Of a stretch of DNA of 64,000 nt, positions 1-8,743 are shown one piece after another (within the stretch, counting starts at the first letter, position 1; every line of letters starts with the position of its first letter). The DNA lies in assembly GCF_003403015.1 (NCBI RefSeq), contig NZ_QURL01000004.1, positions 186,001-250,000 on the forward strand. Reading direction: 5' to 3'. Source of the DNA: Fulvimarina endophytica. GTDB taxonomy: Bacteria > Pseudomonadota > Alphaproteobacteria > Rhizobiales > Rhizobiaceae. Under the pieces are notes generated by a model. That model saw nothing but the letters and a program-made list of their open reading frames with translations, ran no database searches and was not told the origin of the DNA. The translations under genes were made by a program, and so were the position numbers.

Positions 1-1647
1 ACCCATTCCCATCCCGGCGACAGCGCCGCGGCCCGGCGCTTCTTTCTCGGCGTCGATGTGGGCACAGGCTCGGCGCGGGCCGGCCTGTTCGACGCCGGCG
101 GGACGCTTGTCGCGACCGCCAAGGCCGATATCGAGATCCATCGCGAGCCCGGCAACATCGTCGAGCAGTCGAGCGAACAGATCTGGGAGGCGGTCTGCCT
201 CTGCGTGCGCGAGGCGGTGAGACGCAGCGGGATCGACCGCGAGGCGATCGCGGGCATCGGCTTCGACGCGACCTGTTCGCTGGTCGTTCGAGGCCGTGGC
301 GGCGCGCCGCTCCCCGTCGGCGATGCGGCCCATCCCGAACGCGACGTCATCGTCTGGATGGATCACCGGGCCCTCGACCAGGCCGCGCGGATCAACGAAC
401 TCGCTCACCCGGTTCTGGATTACGTGGGCGGGCGCATCTCGCCGGAAATGCAGACGCCCAAACTTCTCTGGCTGAAGGAGAACCGGCGGAGCGTCTACGA
501 CGCGGCCGAGGCCTTCTTCGACCTCAGCGATTTTCTCGGCTGGAAGGCGACCGGCAGCCTCGCGCGCTCGGTCTGCACCGTCACCTGCAAATGGACCTAT
601 CTTGCCCATGAGGGCCGCTGGGATCCGTCCTACTTCCGCGCCATCGGCCTTAGCGACCTCGCCGACCAGGACTTTGCCCGCATCGGCACCACGATCGTCG
701 AGCCGGGCACGCCGCTCGGGCGCGGCCTGACGGAGGAAGCCGCCGAACGGCTGGGCCTGAAACCGGGAACGGCGGTCGGCGCCGGCCTCATCGACGCCCA
801 TGCCGGGGGCATCGGCACCGTCGGTGCCGCCGGCGGCTCGGGCGACGCGACGCGCAGCCTCGCCTACGTGTTCGGCACCTCCTCCTGCACCATGACGACC
901 ACGCGCGAACCGGCCTTCGTGCCGGGGGTCTGGGGACCCTATTATTCGGCGATGGTCCCCGGCGCATGGCTGAACGAGGGCGGACAGTCGGCCGCCGGCG
1001 CCGCGATCGATCATCTGGTGACGATGCATCGCGCCTATACGGACGTCGCGGCCGAGGCGAAGGCGGCAGGCAAGCCCGCTCCCGTGCTTCTCGCCGATCG
1101 CGCGCTCGGCGAGGCCGGCGAGGCGTCGGCCGCCGTCACGCTCGCAGGCGCGGTCCACGTGGTTCCCGAATTCCTCGGCAATCGCGCGCCCTTCGCCGAC
1201 CCCCATGCCCGCGCCCTCGTCGCGGGGATCGGCATGGAGCATGACGCGGCCTCGCTTCTCGCCCTCTATGTCGCGGGGATCTGCGGCCTCGGATACGGGC
1301 TTCGCCAGATCGTCGAGACCCAGGCCGCCAACGGCGCGCCTGTCGAGGAGATCGCGATCAGCGGCGGCGCCGGCCAGCACGAACTCATCCGCCAGCTTCT
1401 CGCCGACGCGACCGGCCTTCCGTTGAGGGCGGTCGAATGCGAGGAACCCGTGCTTTCCGGCTCGGCCATTCTCGGCGCGGTCGCAGCCGGCGCCTACGAG
1501 ACGATCGAGGCGGCGATGCCGGCCATGTCGAGGGTCGGGCGCAGCTATGCGCCCGCCGGCGGACCGATCCGCGAGACCCACGAGCGCCGATACCGGGCCT
1601 TTCTCGCTTTGCAGAAGACGGCGCGCGAGATCCGCGCAAGCGATTAG
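1..1647 (+). CDS. FGGY-family pentulose kinase, probably D-ribulokinase (5' end outside window)
   Basis: Cytoplasmic ATP-dependent sugar kinase, most likely phosphorylating D-ribulose or a related pentulose. The open frame continues to base 1, and the phosphate-1 loop (GVDVGTGSARAGLFD) starts at base 49. The GTG at 58 lies inside that loop and cannot be the start, so the gene begins before the window. The FGGY pentulose-kinase signature GAGLIDAHAGG lies near bases 778-810. About 548 residues are visible, close to full length for the family. It is followed by two short-chain dehydrogenases, one closely resembling ribitol 2-dehydrogenase, so a ribitol to D-ribulose to D-ribulose-5-phosphate route is the simplest reading. 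L-ribulose or xylulose specificity cannot be excluded. Confidence 0.85.
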   Translation, partial: THSHPGDSAAARRFFLGVDVGTGSARAGLFDAGGTLVATAKADIEIHREPGNIVEQSSEQIWEAVCLCVREAVRRSGIDREAIAGIGFDATCSLVVRGRGGAPLPVGDAAHPERDVIVWMDHRALDQAARINELAHPVLDYVGGRISPEMQTPKLLWLKENRRSVYDAAEAFFDLSDFLGWKATGSLARSVCTVTCKWTYLAHEGRWDPSYFRAIGLSDLADQDFARIGTTIVEPGTPLGRGLTEEAAERLGLKPGTAVGAGLIDAHAGGIGTVGAAGGSGDATRSLAYVFGTSSCTMTTTREPAFVPGVWGPYYSAMVPGAWLNEGGQSAAGAAIDHLVTMHRAYTDVAAEAKAAGKPAPVLLADRALGEAGEASAAVTLAGAVHVVPEFLGNRAPFADPHARALVAGIGMEHDAASLLALYVAGICGLGYGLRQIVETQAANGAPVEEIAISGGAGQHELIRQLLADATGLPLRAVECEEPVLSGSAILGAVAAGAYETIEAAMPAMSRVGRSYAPAGGPIRETHERRYRAFLALQKTAREIRASD

Positions 1648-1753
1648 AGGCGGACCGGCTCCTCGAACCGGGGCCGCGACCGCCGGCGAGCGAACCCGGG
1701 GACGCGCGTCCCCTCCCCCGTCGCCATGCTATCGAACAACGAAGGAAACACCC

Positions 1754-2482
1754 ATGGATTTCAGCGGACAATCGGTGATCGTCACCGGCGCCGGCAAGGG
1801 CATCGGCCGTGCGACGGCGCGGCTTCTGGCAGAGCGCGGCGCCGAGGTGGTGGCGATCAGCCGGACGCAGTCCGATCTCGATGCGCTGGTTGCCGAGATG
1901 GGCGGCGGACGGGCGATCGTCGCCGATCTGTCGGACGGCAAAGCTGCCCGCGAGGCGATGGCCGAGGCCGGACCCTCAGACTTCCTCGTCAACTGCGCGG
2001 GCACGAACGTCCTTCAGAGCCTCCTCGACATGACCGATGACGGCTACGACACCGTGATGGACATCAATCTGCGATCGGCGCTGATCTGCTCGCAGGAATT
2101 TGCGAGGGCCCGTATCGCGGCCGGAGGGGGCGGGGCGATCGTCAACATCACCTCCATCGCCGGCTATCGCGGCTTTCCCGATCACCTGTGCTACGCGGCC
2201 TCCAAGGCCGGTCTCGAGGCGGCGACCCGGGTGATGGCGAAGGAACTCGGGCCCCACGGCATTCGCGCCATGGCGCTGGCGCCGACGGTGACCATGACCG
2301 AGCTTGCGGCCGCCGCCTGGGAAGACCCCGCCAAGAGCGGACCGATGATGGCCCGCCATCCCGTGGGCCGCTTCGCCGAGGTCGAGGACGTGGCGCGTGC
2401 GGTCGCGCTTCTCCTGTCCGAGGATGCGGTCATGCTGACCGGCTCCTCGCTCGCCGTCGACGGCGGCTTCCTTTCGGTCTGA
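1754..2482 (+). CDS. Short-chain dehydrogenase, L-xylulose reductase (DCXR)-like
   Basis: A classical SDR of 242 residues. Visible motifs are the nucleotide-binding TGAGKGIG (residues 11-18), NCAG (80-83), catalytic Ser134, and Tyr147 with Lys151 (YAASK). The N-terminal SRTQSDLDALV stretch and the C-terminal PTVTMTE...RHPVGRFAEVEDV pattern recall dicarbonyl/L-xylulose reductases, which interconvert xylitol and L-xylulose. This resemblance is from memory, not a search. It starts at an ATG preceded by GAAGGA and lies between the pentulose kinase and the ribitol-dehydrogenase-like gene, presumably in one operon. A general sugar-alcohol or sugar-acid dehydrogenase is the alternative. Confidence 0.75.
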   Translation: MDFSGQSVIVTGAGKGIGRATARLLAERGAEVVAISRTQSDLDALVAEMGGGRAIVADLSDGKAAREAMAEAGPSDFLVNCAGTNVLQSLLDMTDDGYDTVMDINLRSALICSQEFARARIAAGGGGAIVNITSIAGYRGFPDHLCYAASKAGLEAATRVMAKELGPHGIRAMALAPTVTMTELAAAAWEDPAKSGPMMARHPVGRFAEVEDVARAVALLLSEDAVMLTGSSLAVDGGFLSV

Positions 2483-2579
2483 GTCGCATCCGCGCCGGAC
2501 CGCTCTTTTCTTCGAACACGATCATAGCCAGAGGCCGGATGCCCGGAAGGGGCGCCGGCCATCCACAGGAGACGACGAC

Positions 2580-3308
2580 ATGGCGCAATTCCTTCAAGGA
2601 CAGATCGCGGCGGTGACCGGAGCCGCATCCGGCATCGGCCTTGCCAGCACGAAGGCGCTGCTCGATGCCGGCGCGACGGTCGTCCTCGTCGACCGCGACG
2701 CGGACGCCCTCGCCCGCCTGTCGGAAGAACTCCGCGAGCGGGCGCTCATCCAAAAAACCGATCTCCTCGATGCCGAAAGCTGCAAGGCCATGGTGCCGGA
2801 GATCCTCGGCAAGGTCGATCACATCGACATCCTCCTGTGCAATGCGGGCAGCTATATCGGCGGCGATCTCGTCGACACGACGCCCGAGGCGATCGACCGG
2901 ATGGTCAATCTCAACGTCAACACGGTGATGAAGAACGTCCTCGCGGTGGCCCCTCACATGATCGAGCGCGGCACCGGCGACATCGTCGTCACCTGTTCCA
3001 TCGCGGGCCACAGCGCGATCCACGTGGAGCCGGTCTATTCGGCCTCCAAATGGGCGGTCACCAGCTTCGTGCAGACCATGCGCCGCCAGTTGATGGGCCA
3101 CGGCATCCGCGTCGGCCAGGTCTCGCCGGGACCGGTCATCTCGGCGCTTCTCTCCGACTGGGAGCCCGAGCGCCTGGAGCGCATGAAGAAGGAAGGCGCG
3201 CTGATGGAGGCCGAGGAGGTGTCCGATGCGATCCTCTTCATGCTGTCGCGCAAGCGCACCGTCACCATCCGCGACGTGATCGTGCTGCCCTCGGCCTTCG
3301 ACATCTGA
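2580..3308 (+). CDS. rbtD: Ribitol 2-dehydrogenase
   Basis: A 242-residue SDR that probably oxidises ribitol to D-ribulose with NAD+. TGAASGIG lies at residues 13-20, Asp38 after beta-2 favours NAD over NADP, NAG is at 88-90, and Ser140, Tyr153 and Lys157 form the catalytic set. Family-specific blocks match Klebsiella ribitol dehydrogenase as I remember it: NAGSYIGG, EPVYSASK, the SPGPV..ALL.DW block and the C-terminal VTIRDVIVLP. The ATG at 2580 follows AGGAGACGACG. It is the last gene of the pentitol group, and the D-ribulose it makes would feed the upstream FGGY kinase. Confidence 0.85.
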   Translation: MAQFLQGQIAAVTGAASGIGLASTKALLDAGATVVLVDRDADALARLSEELRERALIQKTDLLDAESCKAMVPEILGKVDHIDILLCNAGSYIGGDLVDTTPEAIDRMVNLNVNTVMKNVLAVAPHMIERGTGDIVVTCSIAGHSAIHVEPVYSASKWAVTSFVQTMRRQLMGHGIRVGQVSPGPVISALLSDWEPERLERMKKEGALMEAEEVSDAILFMLSRKRTVTIRDVIVLPSAFDI

Positions 3309-3349
3309 GGCGCTTCGGCCCGTAATCCATTTTCCCACCCGGTCCCGTT

Positions 3350-3373
3350 CGAGGCGTCCTACGCGATGCCTCG
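3350..3373 (+). terminator. Possible terminator after the pentitol operon
   Basis: CGAGGC at 3350-3355 pairs with GCCTCG at 3368-3373 around a 12-base loop, followed by TTTCG. The stem is short and the T run weak. It sits 40 bases after the ribitol dehydrogenase stop. Confidence 0.3.
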
Positions 3374-3595
3374 TTTCGACCGGGAAGACCACGGGCCTTG
3401 CCTTCGGCCATGCCGCTCCGATTTGGGAAGGCAGGCCGACGGCGAAGGGGAGAGCCCGCCGGCGCGAACCACGAAAGGTGCCGGAGCGCAGTTCAGTGGA
3501 AACGAGCGGGCCGTGATGGAGCGGGTCACGCCCGGTCCGCAGGCGAAGCATCGGCGCCGATCGAACGGGTCTCGTTCAAGGAGCCATATCCCGCC

Positions 3596-4945
3596 ATGCC
3601 GACGCTGTTCGATCTCGCGGCCATCCTGATGGTGCTGTCCGGCACCTTCGGCTATCTCAACAAGCGCTATATCGGCCTGCCCAGCAATGCGGGCCTCCTG
3701 GTGCTGGCGCTTGTCTCCTCGATCCTCGTCATCGCCGCCTCCCATCTCGTGCCGGGCCTCGCCTTCGCCAGCCAGATCCGTGACACCGTCGGATCGATCG
3801 ATTTCAACGAGACGCTGATGGAAGGCATGCTGGGCTTCCTGCTCTTTGCGGGGGCCCTGCATGTGGACTGGCAGGCGCTGAAGTCGCGCAGCCTTTCGGT
3901 GGGGCTGATGGCGACCCTCGGCGTCCTCCTCTCGACGCTGATCAGCGGGGCCGGCTTCTATTATCTGTGCCAGTTCGCCGGCATTCCCCTCGCCTTCAGC
4001 TGGGCGCTCGTCTTCGGCGCCCTGATTTCGCCGACCGATCCGGTGGCGGTGCTGGCGACCCTGAAGACCATGACCGGCGTTCCCAAGCGCCTCGAGATCG
4101 ACATGGCGGGCGAATCCCTTTTCAACGACGGCGTCGGGGTCGTCGTCTTCACGATCCTGCTTGCCGCCGCGACCGGCTCCTCGGGCGCCGGTGGGATCGA
4201 TTACGCGGTCGCCTTCGGCGATTTCGCCATCGAGGCCCTTGGCGGCGCGGCCTTCGGCGCGCTCACGGGCTACGTCGCCTATCGCATGATGCTCGCCATC
4301 GACGACTATCCGGTCGAAGTGCTGATCTCGATCGGGCTCGTGATGGGCACCTATGCGGCGGCCCATGCCCTCGGCATGTCGGGGCCGATCGCCGTCGTCG
4401 TCGCCGGCCTCCTCATCGGCGAGCGCGGCGTCACCTATGCCATGAGCGACACGACCCAGCGCTATCTCCACGGCTTCTGGACGCTGATCGACGATATCCT
4501 CAACGCCGTCCTGTTCATGCTGATCGGGCTCGAATTCCTGGTGATCGACTTCGACTGGGCCCATGTCCTCGTCGCGATCGCGGCAATCCCGCTCCTCCTG
4601 TTCTCGCGCCTCGCATCGGTCTACCTGCCGTTCCAGATCGTGCGCCTGCGCGAGCATTTCTCGCCCGGCATTGTCGCCGTGCTGACCTGGGGCGGCATTC
4701 GCGGCGGCATCTCGGTGGCGCTCGCGCTTTCGCTTCCTGATGGCGGCGAGCGCGACATCATCGTCACGGCGACCTATGCGATCGTCGTCTTCTCGGTCCT
4801 CGTGCAGGGCATGTCCCTCTCGCCGCTGATCCGGCGGGTGGCCGCCAAGGAGAGCACGCAGGATCGCGACGGGCGGACCGAAGAGGGATCGCGGGCGACC
4901 GCCGAAGGAGAGGCCGCAGGTCCGGGCGGCCGGGGGGCGAACTGA
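3596..4945 (+). CDS. CPA1-family Na+/H+ antiporter
   Basis: Inner-membrane cation/proton antiporter of 449 residues with about 12 hydrophobic segments. The CPA1 core motifs are clear: ISPTDPVAVLATLK, with the ion-binding Asp next to Pro, and GESLFNDGVGVVVF. The C-terminal part contains the conserved WGGIRGGISVALALS helix. The ATG at 3596 is preceded by AAGGAG (3578-3583) and begins directly at the first membrane helix. The frame stays open to 3398, but that stretch reads as non-native arginine-rich sequence. The last 35 residues are charged and cytoplasmic. The gene is solitary; its stop faces the convergent Pel-type operon. Whether it prefers Na+, K+ or Li+ cannot be told from sequence. Confidence 0.88.
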   Translation: MPTLFDLAAILMVLSGTFGYLNKRYIGLPSNAGLLVLALVSSILVIAASHLVPGLAFASQIRDTVGSIDFNETLMEGMLGFLLFAGALHVDWQALKSRSLSVGLMATLGVLLSTLISGAGFYYLCQFAGIPLAFSWALVFGALISPTDPVAVLATLKTMTGVPKRLEIDMAGESLFNDGVGVVVFTILLAAATGSSGAGGIDYAVAFGDFAIEALGGAAFGALTGYVAYRMMLAIDDYPVEVLISIGLVMGTYAAAHALGMSGPIAVVVAGLLIGERGVTYAMSDTTQRYLHGFWTLIDDILNAVLFMLIGLEFLVIDFDWAHVLVAIAAIPLLLFSRLASVYLPFQIVRLREHFSPGIVAVLTWGGIRGGISVALALSLPDGGERDIIVTATYAIVVFSVLVQGMSLSPLIRRVAAKESTQDRDGRTEEGSRATAEGEAAGPGGRGAN

Positions 4946-4981
4946 GAGATCGCGGCGTGGCGTCCGCTGGGTCCTACCTTA

Positions 4982-5917
4982 TCAGGGCGCGCGAGCGACC
5001 GGCGTCGCGTCGAGCGCTCGGACGCCGAAGAACGGCGTGAAGCCGAGGCGGTTCAGTTCGCGCGACAGGGACGGGATCATCGCCGGATCGCTCACATACT
5101 CCGTCGCGAGCCGCTTGATCTCTCCGCTGTCGACGAGACGAAAATAATCGAGGCTCCAGTCGACGTCCGAAGGGCTGTTCAGGCAGTTCTGGCATTCGAG
5201 CCCCGTCAGGAGCGATTCCTTGTTCACCGCATCGATCGCGTCCACATAGCCACGATAGCGCAGGAGCGGCTCGGCGTTCTGGGGCAGGAGGAGGAAGTCG
5301 CCGTCCCTTTGGCGCGCCGTCTCGCCGATCTCCCGCACCAGCGACACCATCCTCTCGTCCGCATCGGGAACCGTCGCGGTCCAGTCGGCGAATGCGTCGA
5401 CGCGATCGAGAAGGGCGCCGTCATAGCCGCGATCGAGGATCTGCCTCAGAAGACCCGGCTCTTCGCCGAGGAGAAGCTCCGCCCAGGCCTCGTCCCAGTA
5501 TTTCACGGGGTGCGAGCCCGGCCATGCCGTATTCTCCGGGCCGAGCCAGTCCGGCGCCTCGCGGCGCCAGCGCTCGGGCCAGAACCAGCGCTTCGTATCG
5601 GCCTCCCCGATCGACAGATAGGCGAGGACGAGCCTTCGCCCCCCATCGGGCTTGCGCTTCAGCCGCTCGACCTCTTCGGCGGAGATGAAGAGGCCGAGAT
5701 CGTCGCTGAGGCTCGGCTCCACGACGATGAGGTCGAGCGCCGAGGCGGCAAGCGCCTCGATGTCGATGTTCTGGTACTGGCATCCCCAGAACGAGACCTC
5801 GTCGAGGAGCCTGCGGCGCTCACCGTTCGGCGCGGCCCTCGCCCATCCGGGCCTGCCGGAGAGGACGGCGAGGGACGCCGAGAGAAGTTTGAGCATGGTT
5901 CGCCTCGGGAGCCGCAT
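4982..5917 (-). CDS. Secreted glycoside hydrolase, GH114/PelA-hydrolase-like
   Basis: Last gene of the Pel-like operon, 311 residues. An N-terminal signal peptide (hydrophobic MLKLLSASLAVL, then PGWARA) directs it to the periplasm. The rest resembles the endo-alpha-1,4-polygalactosaminidase type of TIM barrel: VLAYLSIGEAD, the active-site-like YDGALLDRVDAF and a C-terminal GFTPFFG segment. In Pseudomonas PelA a related hydrolase domain is fused to the deacetylase; here it is a separate gene. It starts 13 bases after the exporter gene. The ATG at 5917 is used; an internal ATG at 5896 would still leave a signal peptide. Inferred role: trimming or releasing an alpha-linked galactosamine-type polymer. 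Confidence 0.8.
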   Translation of the reverse strand: MRLPRRTMLKLLSASLAVLSGRPGWARAAPNGERRRLLDEVSFWGCQYQNIDIEALAASALDLIVVEPSLSDDLGLFISAEEVERLKRKPDGGRRLVLAYLSIGEADTKRWFWPERWRREAPDWLGPENTAWPGSHPVKYWDEAWAELLLGEEPGLLRQILDRGYDGALLDRVDAFADWTATVPDADERMVSLVREIGETARQRDGDFLLLPQNAEPLLRYRGYVDAIDAVNKESLLTGLECQNCLNSPSDVDWSLDYFRLVDSGEIKRLATEYVSDPAMIPSLSRELNRLGFTPFFGVRALDATPVARAP

Positions 5918-5930
5918 GATACGTCGCCGG

Positions 5931-7274
5931 CTACCGGCTGGCAGCGTCGGAGCCGACGCGCATGGCGCTTTCCTCGGATCGCGGCTCGAGATTCACAACA
6001 TCCCCCGGATAAAGCTCCGTCGTCGGCTCGGCCTCGAAGGTCCGCGTCCCCTCGCTGTCCCGGCGCACGATCTCGATCCTGAAGTCGGAGAGGGCCTTGC
6101 GGGTTTCGGCCGGATCGGAGGAAAGCGACATCCGGCTCGCGCCCTTCATCGCCGCGCGGGCGAGAGCGATCTCGTCGTTGACCTGCAACAGGTCCTGACG
6201 CAGGCGGGCCGCATAGTCCACGTCGACCTTGTCGCTCGCATTGCGATAGGCGTCGATCTCCCGGGACAGGCGCTGCAATTCGCGCTGGAGATCGTCGTGT
6301 CTCTGCTCGGACTGGGCGATGATGGTGCGATATTCGCGGGCCTCGGTCTCGTCGGTCAGCCGGGGATCGGGCTGTTCGATCCGGGAGAGATCGGCGCGGC
6401 CCGATTGCGCCCGGTCCATCGCCTCCTGCGCCGAGCGGGAGAGTTCGGCGCGCTCGCGCTCGAGACCGGCGATGAGGTCGCGATAGGAACCGATCGCCTG
6501 CTCGCGCGCCTCGTCTGAACTGCCTTGCGCCGCGCGTTCGCGCTCGATCATCTCGGCGGCGTTCGCCGGACCCACGAGAACGGTCAGCTCGGAAGGGATG
6601 TCGAGCGGCTGCCCCGAGCTTTCGGCATCGAGGCGCTCGCGCCGTGCGAGGAGACTTGCGAGCCGGCTCATGGCTCCGTCGGCCCGCTCGGCCTCGCGCT
6701 CGCCTTCCAGCCGCGAGACGTTCGGCACCCGATCCTCGCCGAGCCCACCTGCGAGAGCGATCGCCTGGATGACGATGAGACCGGAGGAATAGGCGAACTG
6801 TCCGGGTGTGCCCACGGGTCCGAGAACGTAGATCGGCTGGCTGGAGACGACCGCCACATGGACATCGCCCGACTGGCCGATCGCATCTTCGTAGGCGGCG
6901 AGGATGTCGTCCCGCACCGCCGCGCGGTCCCGGCCCGCGAAGGGAATCGAGCCGAGCCTCGGGATGTCGACCGTTCCATCCTCCTGCACCCGGTAGTCGC
7001 CGGTGAGGTCCAGACGCTGGTAATAGGCCGCCGGCGCGCCCTCATCGCCCGGAACGGTGCCCGAGGCCAGCTGTTCGAAGAAGCTGATCTTGACGGTATC
7101 GCCGATGTGGTAGGCGACGCCCGCCTCCGCCGCACGCCCCTCGCCCTCCCCCTCACTGGCACTTTCGGAGGAGGATGCGGCAGTCTGGGCATGCGCCTGC
7201 GGCATCAAGGCGAGGCCGGGGGCCGCGAGGACGCAGGCCGCTGCGACCGCGGAGAGAAAGGCGAAGCGTTTCAT
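5931..7274 (-). CDS. Polysaccharide export protein, ExoF/Wza (OPX) type
   Basis: Predicted exported protein of 447 residues for moving polysaccharide across the envelope. A signal peptide ending near AHAQT is followed by a polysaccharide-export domain (roughly residues 55-145: YHIGDTVKISFFEQ, YRVQEDGTVDIPRLGSIPFAG). Then comes an SLBB-like segment (about 148-190: YVLGPVGTPGQFAYSSG) and a long charged, probably coiled-coil region to about residue 400. There is no lipobox cysteine, so it is unlike lipoprotein Wza and closer to rhizobial ExoF as I recall it. Its ATG overlaps the pelG stop (ATGA). It occupies the place where a classical Pel locus relies on the PelB barrel and PelC. Confidence 0.82.
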   Translation of the reverse strand: MKRFAFLSAVAAACVLAAPGLALMPQAHAQTAASSSESASEGEGEGRAAEAGVAYHIGDTVKISFFEQLASGTVPGDEGAPAAYYQRLDLTGDYRVQEDGTVDIPRLGSIPFAGRDRAAVRDDILAAYEDAIGQSGDVHVAVVSSQPIYVLGPVGTPGQFAYSSGLIVIQAIALAGGLGEDRVPNVSRLEGEREAERADGAMSRLASLLARRERLDAESSGQPLDIPSELTVLVGPANAAEMIERERAAQGSSDEAREQAIGSYRDLIAGLERERAELSRSAQEAMDRAQSGRADLSRIEQPDPRLTDETEAREYRTIIAQSEQRHDDLQRELQRLSREIDAYRNASDKVDVDYAARLRQDLLQVNDEIALARAAMKGASRMSLSSDPAETRKALSDFRIEIVRRDSEGTRTFEAEPTTELYPGDVVNLEPRSEESAMRVGSDAASR

Positions 7275-8743
7275 GATCTTCCTTCCTTTGAGAATGTCCG
7301 GATGAGGGCGTGGATGCGGCCCAAGAGAGCCGCCGTCGTCCCGCCCCGCCTCCTTGCGCCCGAAGCGAGGGTCAGCCCCCGCTCGAAGGTCAGTCGCGTC
7401 AGCCTCTGGAGGACCGATTGCAGGACATAGAGGGATGCGAGACCCGAGACGAGCGCGGCCAGAAAATAACCGACGCCCAGATATGCGGACGGCAGGAGGA
7501 GGCTGAGGGCGGCTCCGCCTCCGTTCAGCACGAAGAAGAGCACCTGAAGGCGCATGAAGTCCCGCTCCGCACCGCAGTTGAGAACGAGGGCGGTCGCCGC
7601 GAAGAAGATCACGTGGAACAGCGCGCCGAGAATGCCGAACTGGAGCGTCGCGATCTGGACATGGGCAAGGCCGACGAAGGGAATGGCGAACGGCACGAGG
7701 ACCACGAACAATCCGGTCAGACCGGTCTGGAGGACGAGGAGCCCGCGAAGCTGGAGATCGATCAGGGTCTCGACATTCGACAGGCGGGACTGGATGGCGA
7801 CCAGCGTGTCGCGCTCCTCGATCCCCTGCAGATACCGGCGGATCGCCCCGTAGCTCGCCGGATCGATCGCGAGGAAGTTGAAGGCGAGGCCCGGCACCAT
7901 TGCGAGCCGCGCGACGAACATCGCGCTGTCATAGGTAGGCGCCGTTTCCAGTCCGTTGGCAGCGGCGATGCCGAGGGGCCCCAGCCACATCACGACGGAA
8001 TCGATCCAGATCGCCGCCACCGCGAAGGCGGCCCCGAGAACCAGCGGCCGGTGATCGCGCCATGCCTGCGACAATCGCGCCCCGATGCGCGGGGCGCCGA
8101 CCGAGGCCCCGCCGAACGCCCTCAACAGGAAGCCACCGATGATGGACGAGCCGAGCGCCAGACCGAACGAGAACCCGACGGCCTGCACGGGTGCCCCGAA
8201 GCCCGCCTCCCGCAATGCCAGACTGGCGCCGACCGAGACGACGAGCGCGATGGCGAAGCTCGCCCCGATCAGCCCGTATCGCTTGACCGAGGAGGCGAAG
8301 GCGAAGCTTGGCCACATCAGCGATGCCAGACCGCAGGCCTGGACCGCTATCAGGATATCGACCGGCTCTACGGACATCCGGGAAAACAGGAGGAGCGCGG
8401 CGATGACCGTCGTCGAGAGCCAGGACAGGAAGAGGCAGGTCACATAGGCATCGGCGATCTCGCTCGGATCGTTCCGGTAAAGATCGTCCGCAAGGAGCCG
8501 TCCGCACAGGGCGATCACCGGGGCGGTGGCGAGAAGCGTGATGAAGAAGATGTAGATGATGATCGACTGGAGCGCGAACGCGTCCCCGTCGTCCTGCCGG
8601 GTCGCCTGCAGGAGGCCCATCGCAAGGACCGTCAGGATCCAGGGCCCCGCGACGACGCTCGCCCCGAAGAGACCGTCCGCGAGGGCGCCGGACAGCGACC
8701 TGTCGCGGGAGGGAAAACGGAGCTCGAAACCGATATTCGCCAT
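7271..8743 (-). CDS. pelG: Pel polysaccharide inner-membrane protein PelG
   Basis: Polytopic membrane protein of 490 residues with about 12 hydrophobic segments, related to the MOP flippase superfamily and thought to form the transmembrane part of the Pel synthase with PelF. The N-terminus (GFELRF then SLSGALADGLFGASVVAGPWILTV) and an internal SSVKRYGLIGASF region are PelG-like. Pseudomonas PelG is about 456 residues. The ATG at 8743 overlaps the pelF stop (ATGA), and the stop overlaps the exporter start in the same way. The frame stays open upstream to 9565, but that stretch is a second frame of pelF and is not PelG. Confidence 0.88.
   Translation of the reverse strand: MANIGFELRFPSRDRSLSGALADGLFGASVVAGPWILTVLAMGLLQATRQDDGDAFALQSIIIYIFFITLLATAPVIALCGRLLADDLYRNDPSEIADAYVTCLFLSWLSTTVIAALLLFSRMSVEPVDILIAVQACGLASLMWPSFAFASSVKRYGLIGASFAIALVVSVGASLALREAGFGAPVQAVGFSFGLALGSSIIGGFLLRAFGGASVGAPRIGARLSQAWRDHRPLVLGAAFAVAAIWIDSVVMWLGPLGIAAANGLETAPTYDSAMFVARLAMVPGLAFNFLAIDPASYGAIRRYLQGIEERDTLVAIQSRLSNVETLIDLQLRGLLVLQTGLTGLFVVLVPFAIPFVGLAHVQIATLQFGILGALFHVIFFAATALVLNCGAERDFMRLQVLFFVLNGGGAALSLLLPSAYLGVGYFLAALVSGLASLYVLQSVLQRLTRLTFERGLTLASGARRRGGTTAALLGRIHALIRTFSKEGRS

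Noticed and set aside
2430..3551. 373-codon minus-strand frame opposite the ribitol dehydrogenase gene
   Set aside because: Antisense shadow of two well-identified SDR genes; no coherent protein features.
3359..4657. Long minus-strand open frame (432 codons) opposite the Na+/H+ antiporter
   Set aside because: It is fully antisense to a gene with clear antiporter motifs and has His/Arg/Glu-rich composition typical of GC-rich antisense frames.
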